A DNA stretch of 64,000 bases from Prolixibacteraceae bacterium. Lineage in GTDB: Bacteria; Bacteroidota; Bacteroidia; Bacteroidales; Prolixibacteraceae. Below are positions 10,176 through 19,758 of this stretch, piece by piece. Where the stretch lies: the NCBI GenBank assembly GCA_019459525.1, contig JAIBEY010000072.1, positions 165,976 to 229,975 of the forward strand, written 5' to 3'. Below the pieces are notes generated by a model. It was not told where the DNA came from and did not search any database. It was given only the letters and a program-made list of their open reading frames with translations. Position 1 is the stretch's first letter; the number at the start of each line of letters is the position of its first letter. Made by a program: the position numbers and the translations under genes.

Positions 10176-11438
10176 TTAACCTCCAAAATCATCAAACAGA
10201 ACGTTTTCGTTTGGTACACCGAGGTCATACAGCATTTTGTTTATCGCGCTGTTCATCATTGGCGGACCACAGAGGTAGTAATCAATTTCTTCCGGCTCAT
10301 CGTGTTTGCTTAGGTAATTATCGTAAATCACCTGATGGATGAATCCCTTGTACCCAGTCCAGTTATCCTCTGGTTGCGGATCAGATAAGGCCAGGTTGAA
10401 GGTGAAATTGGGATAATTTTTCTGGATGTCCATAAACTGGTCATAATAGAAAACTTCTCTCCAGGAACGGGCACCGTACCAGAAAGTTACTTTCTTTTTG
10501 GTTTCTTTTACGGTGTGAAACAAGTGGAAAAGATGTGACCGCATGGGAGCCATACCTGCTCCGCCACCAATAAACATCATCTCGTTGTCGTTCTTTTTCA
10601 GGAAGAATTCGCCATAAGGACCAGAAACCATCACTTTATCTCCCGGTTTGCGCGAGAAAATAAACGAAGAACAGATACCAGGATTTATTTTCTGGAATCC
10701 GCCGTTAACACGATCAAAAGGAGGAGTGGCGATACGAATATTCAGCATCACAATATTTCCTTCTGCAGGGTGGTTAGCCATGGAGTATGCGCGGAAAGTT
10801 GGCTCCGGATTTTTCATCTGAAGGTTAAACATCCCGTAGCGTTCCCATTCTGGCCGGTATTCGTCGCCAATAATCATGTCTTTAAAATCAACATCAATTT
10901 TTGGAACATCAATCTGAATATAACCTCCCGATTTGAAATCGAGAGTTTCTCCTTCAGGAAGACGAACTACAAATTCCTTGATATAGGTGGCTACGTTGTT
11001 ATTCGAAACAACTTCGCATTCCCATTTTTTAACGCCCAGAATTTCCTGGTGAATATGTAGGTTAATATCTTCTTTCACTTTAACCTGGCATGCCAGCCGC
11101 CAATGTTCCTGTTGTTCTTTGCGGGAGAAGAAACCGGTTTCGGTAGGGAGTATTGATCCTGCGCCTGATTCAATCTGGCAACGGCACATCCCGCACGTTC
11201 CACCACCACCACATGCAGAGGGTAAGAGAACTTTATTGTTCCCCAAAGTGGTCAAAAGGGTATTTCCGGGTTCGGTCTCAATAACCTTAAATCCATCATT
11301 GATACTAACTTTAACTTTCCCTTTTGGGGTTAGTTTTGCCTTGACGTACAAAAGCATTCCGACCATAAGGATTATTGCCAAAAGGAATATGACTACACTG
11401 GCCAGTACAACTGTCGTTTGAGAAGCTAAAAATATCAT
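10176..11438 (-). CDS. nqrF: Na+-translocating NADH:quinone reductase subunit F (NADH dehydrogenase, FAD, 2Fe-2S)
   Basis: 420 residues. An N-terminal membrane helix (~7-30) is followed by a plant-type ferredoxin domain with CGGGGTCGMCRC and the fourth Cys in RLACQVKV, then a ferredoxin-reductase module with FAD motif RAYSMANHP and NADH motif FIGGGAGMAPMRSHLF, ending in VLFDDFGG. It takes electrons from NADH and feeds the Na+ pump. It is the last gene of the six-gene operon, in the usual A-B-C-D-E-F order. Confidence 0.97.
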   Translation of the reverse strand: MIFLASQTTVVLASVVIFLLAIILMVGMLLYVKAKLTPKGKVKVSINDGFKVIETEPGNTLLTTLGNNKVLLPSACGGGGTCGMCRCQIESGAGSILPTETGFFSRKEQQEHWRLACQVKVKEDINLHIHQEILGVKKWECEVVSNNNVATYIKEFVVRLPEGETLDFKSGGYIQIDVPKIDVDFKDMIIGDEYRPEWERYGMFNLQMKNPEPTFRAYSMANHPAEGNIVMLNIRIATPPFDRVNGGFQKINPGICSSFIFSRKPGDKVMVSGPYGEFFLKKNDNEMMFIGGGAGMAPMRSHLFHLFHTVKETKKKVTFWYGARSWREVFYYDQFMDIQKNYPNFTFNLALSDPQPEDNWTGYKGFIHQVIYDNYLSKHDEPEEIDYYLCGPPMMNSAINKMLYDLGVPNENVLFDDFGG

Positions 11439-11463
11439 CGTTGTGAATGTTTTTTAATTCGAA

Positions 11464-12081
11464 TTAAAGTTTGATCCCCATAAAACCCATGAAAGCAAGG
11501 CCCATCAAACCGGTAATAATGAATGTGATTCCCAAACCCCTTAATGGTGCAGGTATCTGCGAATATTGTATTTTTTCGCGGATGGCGGCAATACTTATTA
11601 TGGCAAGGAACCATCCAAATCCAGAACCAAAACCATAAACAGTGGCTTCACCCAATGTGTGGAAAGCTTTCTGCTGCATGAACAATGACCCCCCCAGGAT
11701 GGCACAGTTCACCGCAATTAATGGGAGGAATATTCCAAGTTGATTATAAAGAACCGGTGCAAACTTTTCTACAACCATCTCAACCAACTGAACCATAGAT
11801 GCAATTACTGCAATAAACATGATAAAGCTTAAGAAACTGAGATCGACTGTCTCGTATCCGGCGCCCAACCATTTTAAAGCCCCTTCCTTCAGTAAATAAT
11901 TTTCAAGCAGATAATTCACCGGAAGTGTAATAACCTGAACAAAAATTACCGCCAACCCTAATCCGGTTGCTGTTTTTACAGATTTCGAAACAGCCAGAAA
12001 AGAACACATACCCAAAAAATAGGCGAAAACCATGTTCTCAATGAATACTGACTTAACGAACAGATTTAATAAATTCTCCAT
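11464..12081 (-). CDS. nqrE: Na+-NQR membrane subunit E
   Basis: 205 residues and six transmembrane helices. The two half-membrane helices carry the cysteines that bind iron with NqrD, in [11 protein letters not shown] and AVNCAILGG. NqrD and NqrE are inverted-topology homologues (as are RnfA/RnfE), and both are present with their ligands, which supports an active pump. Confidence 0.97.
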   Translation of the reverse strand: MENLLNLFVKSVFIENMVFAYFLGMCSFLAVSKSVKTATGLGLAVIFVQVITLPVNYLLENYLLKEGALKWLGAGYETVDLSFLSFIMFIAVIASMVQLVEMVVEKFAPVLYNQLGIFLPLIAVNCAILGGSLFMQQKAFHTLGEATVYGFGSGFGWFLAIISIAAIREKIQYSQIPAPLRGLGITFIITGLMGLAFMGFMGIKL

Positions 12082-12104
12082 ATCGTTTTTTATATTTTAT
12101 TCGG

Positions 12105-12749
12105 TTATTTTTCCTGCAATTTGCTATTTCTGCTGCGCTGAACCCAAATAATTACGCCTACAGTAATCAATGCCATTGGGGGAAGGATCATCATCCCATT
12201 GTTAGAATAAAATCCACCATTGGCGATGTACCAGCTTTCAGGAATAATACGAAATCCCCAGAGCGTTCCTGATCCTAATAATTCGCGAAAGAACGCGATG
12301 ATAATCAGGATTAAACCGTACCCGGCACCATTACCAATACCGTCAAGGAACGAAGGCCATGGTTTGTTACCTAAAGCAAATGCTTCCAAACGCCCCATCA
12401 GGATACAGTTGGTAATAATCAATCCAACGAATACCGAAAGTTGTTTGCTAACGTCATAGACAAAGGCTTTCAGGAACTGGTCAACGATAATTACCAGTGC
12501 GGCAATTACAACCAGTTGAACAATGATTCGGATTCGGTTTGGAATCGTGTTCCGGAGTAACGAAATGATGACGTTACCGAAGGCAACCACTACGGTTACT
12601 GAAAGAGCCATTACAAATGCGGGTTTCAGTTGGGCGGTGACAGCAAGAGCCGAACAGATGCCAAGCACCTGCACTGTAATGGGGTTATTGCTGCCAATTG
12701 GGCCGGCAAGCAGTCCTATATTTTTCTTTGAAAATAATCCTTCGCTCAT
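12105..12749 (-). CDS. nqrD: Na+-NQR membrane subunit D
   Basis: 214 residues, six transmembrane helices. Iron-ligand cysteines are visible in [13 protein letters not shown] and [12 protein letters not shown]. It lies 3 bp after nqrC and 23 bp before nqrE, so it is certainly co-transcribed. Confidence 0.97.
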   Translation of the reverse strand: MSEGLFSKKNIGLLAGPIGSNNPITVQVLGICSALAVTAQLKPAFVMALSVTVVVAFGNVIISLLRNTIPNRIRIIVQLVVIAALVIIVDQFLKAFVYDVSKQLSVFVGLIITNCILMGRLEAFALGNKPWPSFLDGIGNGAGYGLILIIIAFFRELLGSGTLWGFRIIPESWYIANGGFYSNNGMMILPPMALITVGVIIWVQRSRNSKLQEK

Positions 12750-12752
12750 CTT

Positions 12753-13451
12753 CTATTGTTTTTTCTTGGTGAAAAATGCTTTGTACGAAGTAAAATCATT
12801 CAGCAACATGGCCTGAAGCCCTTTACTGGTGATGGTACCTCCCGAAATTCCATCTACTTTGTGTTCTGCTGGTGCTGTTTCGCTCGATTTTGCAACGATT
12901 ATGGAAACTAAATTTCCACTTCCATCAAAAATCTTTTTCCCTTTAAATGGTTCCTGAAATGCTTTTGTGGCTATTTCGGCGCCCAATCCCGGAGTTTCGC
13001 CGGCATGGGCAAAGTTTGCCCCGTATAAAGTATTCATGTCATCGTTTACTGAAACATAGCCCCAGATCGGACCCCACAATCCTGCTCCATACATCGGGAG
13101 GATGAATTTAACACCTTCGTCAGTTTTGCACTCATAAACCGGGAGTTTGCGGTCTGCTTCTGGTTTTGCCCGTTCCGATTTCAAATCAATGCTAAAAGCA
13201 TTACCTTCAATCTGCTCGCCCGAGAAGTTTACAATGTACGAATTGACAATCCGTTCAGCATAAATTGCTTCGGCGTCAGCAAACGTGCTTGCAATTCCAA
13301 CTGATGATAGAATGTTCTGTTTCTTTTCAATATCAATATTTTTTTGCTGAGCCGGTTTAAGCTTAAGCGCTGTTATTGATAAAATTGCAGCAACAAGGAT
13401 AACCATTGCTGAGGCATATATAAAAGTATATTTATTACCGTTCGTATCCAT
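12753..13451 (-). CDS. nqrC: Na+-NQR subunit C (covalent FMN carrier)
   Basis: 232 residues with one N-terminal transmembrane helix and a periplasmic FMN-binding domain. The flavin transferase site is VDGISGGTITSKG, where the threonine would carry covalent FMN. The common form is SGAT; here it is SGGT, a small variation. The flavin transferase ApbE is not encoded in this window. Confidence 0.96.
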   Translation of the reverse strand: MDTNGNKYTFIYASAMVILVAAILSITALKLKPAQQKNIDIEKKQNILSSVGIASTFADAEAIYAERIVNSYIVNFSGEQIEGNAFSIDLKSERAKPEADRKLPVYECKTDEGVKFILPMYGAGLWGPIWGYVSVNDDMNTLYGANFAHAGETPGLGAEIATKAFQEPFKGKKIFDGSGNLVSIIVAKSSETAPAEHKVDGISGGTITSKGLQAMLLNDFTSYKAFFTKKKQ

Positions 13452-13456
13452 ATCTT

Positions 13457-14614
13457 TTAGGCTTTTACTTTGACTCGTTTCATCCGTTTCTTGATGCTAC
13501 CTTCCACAATATAATGGTCAATTAAAGGAGCAAATGTGTTCATCAGCAAAATGGCTAACATCATTCCTTCAGGATAAGCTGGGTTTACCACACGGATCAT
13601 AATAGCCAGCACTCCAATCAGAAATCCGTAAATCCATTTGCCTTTTTCGGTCTGTGTGCCTGATACCGGATCGGTTGCCATGAACACGGCCCCGAAAGCA
13701 AATCCTCCGATAATGAAGTGTTCCCAGAAAGGGAGAGCCATATATAAGTTATTTCCGGCAAATGTGTTAAGCAACAATCCCATGGCAGCACCACCGGCAA
13801 ATGTGGAAACAATAATTTTCCAGCTCCCGATTCCTGTTATTACGAGAATCGCTGCACCAATTAAAATGGCCAGTGTCGAGGTTTCACCTATTGATCCGGG
13901 AATTAATCCGATAAATGAATTCCAGATATCAATATTAGGATGTCCGGCTGCCGCTTCGGCCATTGGTGTTGCACCAGAAAAACCATCGATAGCTTTTTGT
14001 CCTCCCAAACTAACCCAAACAGAGTCGCCCGACATTTGACTTGGATAAGCAAAAAACAAGAATGCACGTGCTACCAAAGCCGGGTTCCAGATATTCATTC
14101 CGGTTCCGCCAAAAACTTCCTTCACAAATACAACGGCGAAAGCTGTTGAAATGGCGACCATCCAAAGCGGAGTATTGATGGGCATAATTAGTGGAATCAG
14201 AATACCTGAAACCAAAAAGCCCTCTTGGATTTCGTGTCCACGCAATTGTGCAAATACGAACTCAATTCCAAGACCGACAATGTAAGACACCATTATAAAT
14301 GGCAATACACGCAAAAAGCCATAAAAGAAAATTTGCCAGAAGCTGGCCGACGCCAATTCACCAACTGCGGCGAAGTGTTGGTAGCCGGTATTGTACATTC
14401 CCATTAAAAGAGCAGGGATAAGCGCCAATACAACTATTCCCATCGTACGTTTCAGGTCGATGAAATCGTGAATGTGAGATCCACTTTTAGACGTGTTCTT
14501 TTGTACAAAGAACAAGGTAAACATGCCGTCGTGCACGGAATGGAGCCAATGGTATTTTGCCCCTTTCTGTACATAAGGCTTCGTATCTTCAAAGAATTTT
14601 TGTATAAATTTCAT
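13457..14614 (-). CDS. nqrB: Na+-NQR membrane subunit B (covalent FMN, Na+ channel)
   Basis: 385 residues with about ten transmembrane helices. The flavinylation site is IDGFSGATPMAEA, with the acceptor threonine. FGGTGMNIWNPALVARAFLFF and the C-terminal MLAILLMNTFAPLIDHY agree with the family. Spacing to nqrC is 5 bp. Confidence 0.97.
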   Translation of the reverse strand: MKFIQKFFEDTKPYVQKGAKYHWLHSVHDGMFTLFFVQKNTSKSGSHIHDFIDLKRTMGIVVLALIPALLMGMYNTGYQHFAAVGELASASFWQIFFYGFLRVLPFIMVSYIVGLGIEFVFAQLRGHEIQEGFLVSGILIPLIMPINTPLWMVAISTAFAVVFVKEVFGGTGMNIWNPALVARAFLFFAYPSQMSGDSVWVSLGGQKAIDGFSGATPMAEAAAGHPNIDIWNSFIGLIPGSIGETSTLAILIGAAILVITGIGSWKIIVSTFAGGAAMGLLLNTFAGNNLYMALPFWEHFIIGGFAFGAVFMATDPVSGTQTEKGKWIYGFLIGVLAIMIRVVNPAYPEGMMLAILLMNTFAPLIDHYIVEGSIKKRMKRVKVKA

Positions 14615-14637
14615 ACTGAGTTATTTTCAAAATTCGG

Positions 14638-15990
14638 TTATCCCAATTCTTTCATCATGAGGTCTAGTCCCTGGCGAACAATTTCCTGAACCTTTATTTT
14701 CGAGGTACAAGCATATTCACACAAAGCAAGGTCTTCTTCTACAATCTCGTAAATACCAAGTTGCTCCATTTTATCGATGTCGTTGGCCAGTATGGCTTTT
14801 AGTAAGTACACCGGGAGGATATCCATAGGTACATATTTCTCATATTGTCCTGAAAGAACAAATGCTCTTTCCCCTCCGTGAAGGTTCGCATCCAGAACGT
14901 ATGATTTTTTGGGGAATAATTTCGAGAAGAAGGTTTTGCTTGCTGTAAATTTATTAAATCCGGGATTGGCCCAGCCCATAAATTCATATTTATCTCCTTC
15001 AGGAATAACTGTTATTTGAGAGTCAAAGAATCCCAGGAAGTTATCCTCAGCGACTTTTGTCCCGGTAAGTACATTTCCTGAAATTATACGTTCGTTGCCA
15101 GCTTTTTGCGTAGCTCCTTTAAGTATCTTTTCAAGATTGGCTCCATGTAATGTTTTGATGTATTTGGGAGATGTTACTTCCGATCCGGTTAATGCGATAT
15201 TTTTTGAAAAGTCTATTTTGCCTGTTTCAAAAAGTTTCCCGATAAAAACCAAACCTTGCGGAGTAATGGTCCAAACGATTTCGCCTTTATTAATCGGACT
15301 GATTTGATGAATTTGTACACCCACGTTTCCTGCCGGATGAGCTCCTGAAAATTGGTTTATTTCCACATTTTTTAAGCCTGAAAATATCCCAGTTGCTTGA
15401 GCCGGGTTTATTCCGAGATGAACTTTGCCGCTGGTTAATTTGGCAAGTGCATGAATACCGGATTGCAGAAATGAAGCTTGCCCGTTAAAAAGGAATTCAT
15501 AATCGGGAGCCAGCGGGGCCGAATCGAAACAAGAAATAAAAATGTGTTTGGGAGCCTGTGACGGTTTGGCTAATGATCCATATGGACGTTGTTTAATGAA
15601 TGGCCATAAACCACTTTTTAACAAATGCTCTTTTATTTCTTCAGGCGAAAGACTTTTGGGGTCAGCTTTACTAAAGGAAATGGATTCATTTCTACCATCG
15701 GCTTTTATAATAACTTCAAGGATTTTTCGTCGCTCGCCTCTGTTTATTTCCACAACCTGACCACTTGTTGGCGCGGTAAAAATGATTTCCGGATTGTATT
15801 TGTCGAAAAAGATTGGTTCTCCGGCTTTTACTTCCTGTCCTGTTTTTACAAGCAATTTTGGAATTAATCCCGGAAAATCAGTCGGCTTAAGGGCGACCTT
15901 GTCTGCTTCAATCGAAGTTCCAAAAACCTTTTCGGCATCCCCTTTCAAACGGATATTTAACCCACGTTTTAAATTGATAACCTTTGACAT
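14638..15990 (-). CDS. nqrA: Na+-NQR subunit A (quinone-binding peripheral subunit)
   Basis: 450 residues, the usual length. It begins with KRGLNIRLKGDAE and has the barrel-sandwich region KLLVKTGQEVKAGEPIFFDK, HPAGNVGVQIHQISPINKGE and a C-terminal CEYACTSKIKVQEIVRQGLDLM. First gene of the operon, with a well-formed promoter 34-64 bp upstream. Confidence 0.97.
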   Translation of the reverse strand: MSKVINLKRGLNIRLKGDAEKVFGTSIEADKVALKPTDFPGLIPKLLVKTGQEVKAGEPIFFDKYNPEIIFTAPTSGQVVEINRGERRKILEVIIKADGRNESISFSKADPKSLSPEEIKEHLLKSGLWPFIKQRPYGSLAKPSQAPKHIFISCFDSAPLAPDYEFLFNGQASFLQSGIHALAKLTSGKVHLGINPAQATGIFSGLKNVEINQFSGAHPAGNVGVQIHQISPINKGEIVWTITPQGLVFIGKLFETGKIDFSKNIALTGSEVTSPKYIKTLHGANLEKILKGATQKAGNERIISGNVLTGTKVAEDNFLGFFDSQITVIPEGDKYEFMGWANPGFNKFTASKTFFSKLFPKKSYVLDANLHGGERAFVLSGQYEKYVPMDILPVYLLKAILANDIDKMEQLGIYEIVEEDLALCEYACTSKIKVQEIVRQGLDLMMKELG

Positions 15991-16023
15991 TGTATTCCCT
16001 CGTATGGTTAATAATTAGGTTGG

Positions 16024-16054
16024 CAAAAGTAAAGAATTTAAAATCTTTTCACAA
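16024..16054 (-). promoter_or_regulatory. Promoter of the nqr operon (TTG-N20-TACTTTTG)
   Basis: On the minus strand a TTG (complement of 16052-16054) is followed after 20 nt by TACTTTTG (complement of 16024-16031), an exact fit to the Bacteroidetes primary-sigma consensus TTG-N19-21-TAnnTTTG. Transcription would begin near 16017, giving a leader of about 27 nt before the nqrA ATG. Confidence 0.75.
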
Positions 16055-16184
16055 TCTTTGTTTTACAAACTTACATGAATTGAAATATTTAAATACCTGT
16101 AACCGTTGTTTATGGCGATAGTTATTTTCAACTTTTCAATATCAACCCATTTGTTTGTTTGTTTAGTTAAAAAATGGAGCAGAA

Positions 16185-17483
16185 ATGAACCGGAAAACAG
16201 CATACTTTGTAGTCATTTTAGATATTATTTTAACGTTAAATTCATGGGCATCAAAAAAAACCGACGATTTTTATTATCAGAATTCTGTTTACAAGGAGGA
16301 GATTAAATCGGTTCAGCTTTTTCGTGATGGGAACGAACTTTCAAACCCTATAATTGAGCTTGGAAGCGATGTTCAGCTTGTCCTGAAATTTGATGACCTC
16401 GCCGAGGATGTTAAAAATTACTCTTATACACTCATTCATTGTGATGCCAGCTGGAGTGAATCTTATATCAGGCAGAGCGAATACCTGACGGGTTTCCCGG
16501 ATAACCCGGTGGCTGATTACGCCATGAGTTTTAACACAACGGTAAAATTTGTGAATTATCAGCTTCGGATCCCAAACGAGGATTGCACACCTAAATTTTC
16601 GGGGAATTATGCTCTGGTGGTGTTTGAAGACAATAACCGCGAAAACCTAATCCTTATCCAGAGATTTTATGTGGTTGAGCCTTTGGTTCGGATTGAAGGT
16701 TTAGTGAAAAAGGCGACGTTTGATTCGTTTAATGGAGAAAATCAGGAAGTTGATTTTAAAATTTACCACGAAAAACTTCGGCTTTTAAATCCGCGGGATG
16801 ATATAAAAGTGGTGTTGATGCAAAACCGCCGGTGGGATAATGCTATTCGCGATTTAAAACCCAGTTTCATTCGTGAAAATGTACTGGAATATGATTACGA
16901 AAAGGCAAATGTATTTCCGGGTGGAAATGAATTCAGGTATTTCGATATCCGGACCAAACGTTACAATGGTGAAAATGTTGGAGAAATAAAATTCTTCCGG
17001 CCATACTATCATGTTACCTTGTTGCCCGATGCCCTCAGAAGTAATAAGAAATATTTTACTTACAAGGAAATGAATGGAAACTTTTCAATTGAAAGTCAGG
17101 ATAGGGTTACTGATTTTGATACGGAATGTGATTATGTATTTGTGCATTTTGCACTTCCATTGCCAAGTGAGTTGCCTGGAGGCTCGGTAAATGTTTTTGG
17201 CGCGCTTACGGGTTGGAATGCCAATCAAACCAACCAGATGAAATGGAATTTTGAATCGGCGCAATACGAGGCAACACTGATGCTTAAGCAAGGTTATTAC
17301 AATTATCAGTACGTGTATGTTGCTGATGGGGCTAAAAAGGCCGACTCCGTAAATTTGGAGGGGACGCATTTTAATACCGAAAATGAATATCAGATATTTG
17401 CGTATTATCGTGATCAGGCAGGCCGGTACGATCGGTTGGTTGGATTTATAACTTTAAATTCGTCGGTAAAAACAAGCGAGTGA
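16185..17483 (+). CDS. Type IX secretion system plug protein (DUF5103)
   Basis: 432 residues: an N-terminal export signal (~1-22), then the DUF5103 fold beginning YQNSVYKEEIKSVQLFRDG, with IHCDASWSESYIRQSEYLTGF as a typical family segment and a C-terminal Ig/CBM48-like part (GSVNVFGALTGWN). Known role: DUF5103 members are the 'Plug' that closes the periplasmic side of the SprA translocon of the Bacteroidetes type IX secretion system. A single-copy housekeeping gene here, divergent from nqrA and 10 bp from the end of a convergent histidine kinase. Confidence 0.87.
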   Translation: MNRKTAYFVVILDIILTLNSWASKKTDDFYYQNSVYKEEIKSVQLFRDGNELSNPIIELGSDVQLVLKFDDLAEDVKNYSYTLIHCDASWSESYIRQSEYLTGFPDNPVADYAMSFNTTVKFVNYQLRIPNEDCTPKFSGNYALVVFEDNNRENLILIQRFYVVEPLVRIEGLVKKATFDSFNGENQEVDFKIYHEKLRLLNPRDDIKVVLMQNRRWDNAIRDLKPSFIRENVLEYDYEKANVFPGGNEFRYFDIRTKRYNGENVGEIKFFRPYYHVTLLPDALRSNKKYFTYKEMNGNFSIESQDRVTDFDTECDYVFVHFALPLPSELPGGSVNVFGALTGWNANQTNQMKWNFESAQYEATLMLKQGYYNYQYVYVADGAKKADSVNLEGTHFNTENEYQIFAYYRDQAGRYDRLVGFITLNSSVKTSE

Positions 17484-17493
17484 GTTTCTGCGG

Positions 17494-19578
17494 TTAACGA
17501 ACAATCTTTAGCGGGCTTTCTTCTCTTGTAAAAGGAATCTTGAACGAGAATGTAGATCCCATTTTAGGTTTTGATTGGACATGTAAAGAACCTCCCAATA
17601 AACGAACATGATGTTGCGAAATCGACAAACCCAGCCCAATTCCTTCATAGGCCCTGATGGTGCGGTTGTCCAATTGATGGAAACGCTCAAAAATCATTTC
17701 CTGATCACTCTGCGCAATCCCGATTCCGGTATCACGAACATAGAATTCCAGCTCGTCTGACTCAAGCATCCTGTATCCAAATTCTACTTCGCCTTCTTCA
17801 GTAAATTTAATTCCGTTGTCAATAAGCTTCTGCAAAATCGATTGTAATAAAACCGGATCGGTTACTACGGTAAATTTGGGGTTGGGGTTGCCGCAGTTTA
17901 TTTTTAGCTTAATGTTTTTTCGTTCCTCGAGTTCGTACCCAAATTCTTTATATAGGCTTACCATGATGTCGTTTATGCGGCATGGTGATTTTTTTACGAC
18001 CAGCGTATTGCTTTCAATCTTCGACAGGCTTATCATGTCATTGATTAATGTAAGCAAAAGCTTTCCGTTGGTAACAATGATCTCCACAAATTTGCTTTTT
18101 TCCTGATCATCGAAATCAGAGGATCCGATCATTTTCGAGAAACCAATAATAGCATTCATCGGAGTCCTGATCTCGTGCGAGATGTTGGCAAGAAAAGCTG
18201 TTTTCAACCGGTCCGATTCTTCGGCTTTAATACGGGCTTCTTCCATTTTTATTTCAGCCAATTTGCGTTTGGAGATGTCTCTTGCCAATGAAATAACGGT
18301 ACTGTCACTCAGCCTGACAATGCGCATTTCGAACATGGCCGACGAGTTTTCAAGTTCCAAGGCGTACTCAATGGTTTCGATGCTGTCGAATTCAATGCAA
18401 TTCTGGATGCACTGAAAGATTTTGTTCGACATTTTTTCCGAAAACCCAACTTCAAAAATAGAATTTCCAATGATGTCTTCAGGCTTTATTTTTAGTGCTT
18501 CGGTTGCTTTGAAAACGAAATCGACATAGATGCCATCTTTGTCGATAATAAAGAACAGATCCGGGATTGCTTCAAGTAATACCTGGTAACGAAGCTTGTT
18601 TTCTTCCAGATCGAGTATGATTTGTTGTTTATTCGTTACATCAGAAAAAAGACTGACCACTTGGGTGCTGGTAAGTTTAAACGTATTAACGTCGTAATAT
18701 TTATCGGTTCGGTCGAGGTAGAACGAGAATTGGTTGCTTTTAGAATTCAGGTATTGTTTGTTCCAGTCAAAAGCCTCCCTGAAAATTTTAGGAAATACAT
18801 CGTTTGCTTTCTGATCTTTAAGTTCGCGCGAGGTAATTTTAAATAGCCTTTCAAACGCCAGGTTGGTTTTTCGAATGACCAGGTACGATGGTGCTTCCGA
18901 TTCGTCTTTAACAATTTCGAGAAGCAACATGCCTTGCGGCAGGTTGCGGACTGTTTGATTAATTAGTCTTTCCGTTTTTTCTTTTTCTTCAGTTAGCCGG
19001 TTAATGGTATCCTGAAAATTCCATGAAATCAATAGTGAAACCAGGTAGGAAATAGATAAGGTCAGGAATGGATTGGTAAAACCCGATTCGATGTTCCATT
19101 GAAACGTGAAAATCAGGTTGGTTAAATCGGCTATAAAAACGTGCAATGCTATGGTTAGCGCTGCCAGAATAAAATAAACAAACAGATCTTTTCTATTCCC
19201 GAAAATCAGGAAAAAGAGTAAAAAGGGAATTAAAGTCCACAACGTATTCGGAACCGAGAGATGATTCGGTGAAATGGCGACTGTACTTGAGATAAAGAAA
19301 AAATAGGGGATGATGGGGATCAGGAAAAAGGTTTGGACAGCCATGCTGATTCGGATATTCCGGAGAACGTAGAAGGCTGTCCCAAAAATTAGCAGGATAG
19401 AAACATCTCCGGGTAAACATTCATCGGGCGAAACACCGATCATGTCACGCAAAAACATGATCAATCCAAACGAGAACCCAAGTATGATAAATACATGAAG
19501 CCCAACAATTTTTAGAATATCATTTTGGGCTTCGATATGGTAGCGGGATACAATTCCTTTGATAAATGTTTGTTGCAT
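17494..19578 (-). CDS. Membrane PAS-domain sensor histidine kinase
   Basis: 694 residues. About seven transmembrane helices (~20-200) are followed by a short coiled region, two PAS-like domains (~205-325 and ~335-450), the phosphoacceptor FLANISHEIRTPMNAIIGFS, an HATPase domain with KLIDNGIKFTEEG, DTGIGIAQSD, IFERFHQLD and GIGLGLSISQHHVRLLGG. No receiver domain and no partner regulator nearby, so an orphan. The kinase core closely resembles those at 7994 and 42138, implying paralogous expansion. Confidence 0.9.
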   Translation of the reverse strand: MQQTFIKGIVSRYHIEAQNDILKIVGLHVFIILGFSFGLIMFLRDMIGVSPDECLPGDVSILLIFGTAFYVLRNIRISMAVQTFFLIPIIPYFFFISSTVAISPNHLSVPNTLWTLIPFLLFFLIFGNRKDLFVYFILAALTIALHVFIADLTNLIFTFQWNIESGFTNPFLTLSISYLVSLLISWNFQDTINRLTEEKEKTERLINQTVRNLPQGMLLLEIVKDESEAPSYLVIRKTNLAFERLFKITSRELKDQKANDVFPKIFREAFDWNKQYLNSKSNQFSFYLDRTDKYYDVNTFKLTSTQVVSLFSDVTNKQQIILDLEENKLRYQVLLEAIPDLFFIIDKDGIYVDFVFKATEALKIKPEDIIGNSIFEVGFSEKMSNKIFQCIQNCIEFDSIETIEYALELENSSAMFEMRIVRLSDSTVISLARDISKRKLAEIKMEEARIKAEESDRLKTAFLANISHEIRTPMNAIIGFSKMIGSSDFDDQEKSKFVEIIVTNGKLLLTLINDMISLSKIESNTLVVKKSPCRINDIMVSLYKEFGYELEERKNIKLKINCGNPNPKFTVVTDPVLLQSILQKLIDNGIKFTEEGEVEFGYRMLESDELEFYVRDTGIGIAQSDQEMIFERFHQLDNRTIRAYEGIGLGLSISQHHVRLLGGSLHVQSKPKMGSTFSFKIPFTREESPLKIVR

Positions 19579-19708
19579 GAATTGGCTTGGACATTCCGAT
19601 TTATGAGGGATTAAATATAGTAAAATTTAAATTCGAAAACTGTTTTAGACAATTTAAGCGGAAAAATGAAAGGTGATTTTTATTAGGAATTAGATTACTT
19701 GGAACGTA

Positions 19709-19716
19709 TAGTTTTG
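19709..19716 (+). promoter_or_regulatory. Bacteroidetes -7 element upstream of P5C dehydrogenase
   Basis: TAGTTTTG fits TAnnTTTG and lies 42 bp before the ATG at 19759. No clear TTG at -33, so only half a promoter is seen. Confidence 0.4.
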
Positions 19717-19758
19717 TGAGCTGAAAGAATAATAATTATCAAAATAAAATATGAGGTT

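Noticed and set aside
10176..15990. Rnf complex instead of Nqr
   Set aside because: The operon has NqrA and a NqrF with 2Fe-2S and FAD modules, and lacks the polyferredoxin RnfB and RnfC-type NADH subunit.
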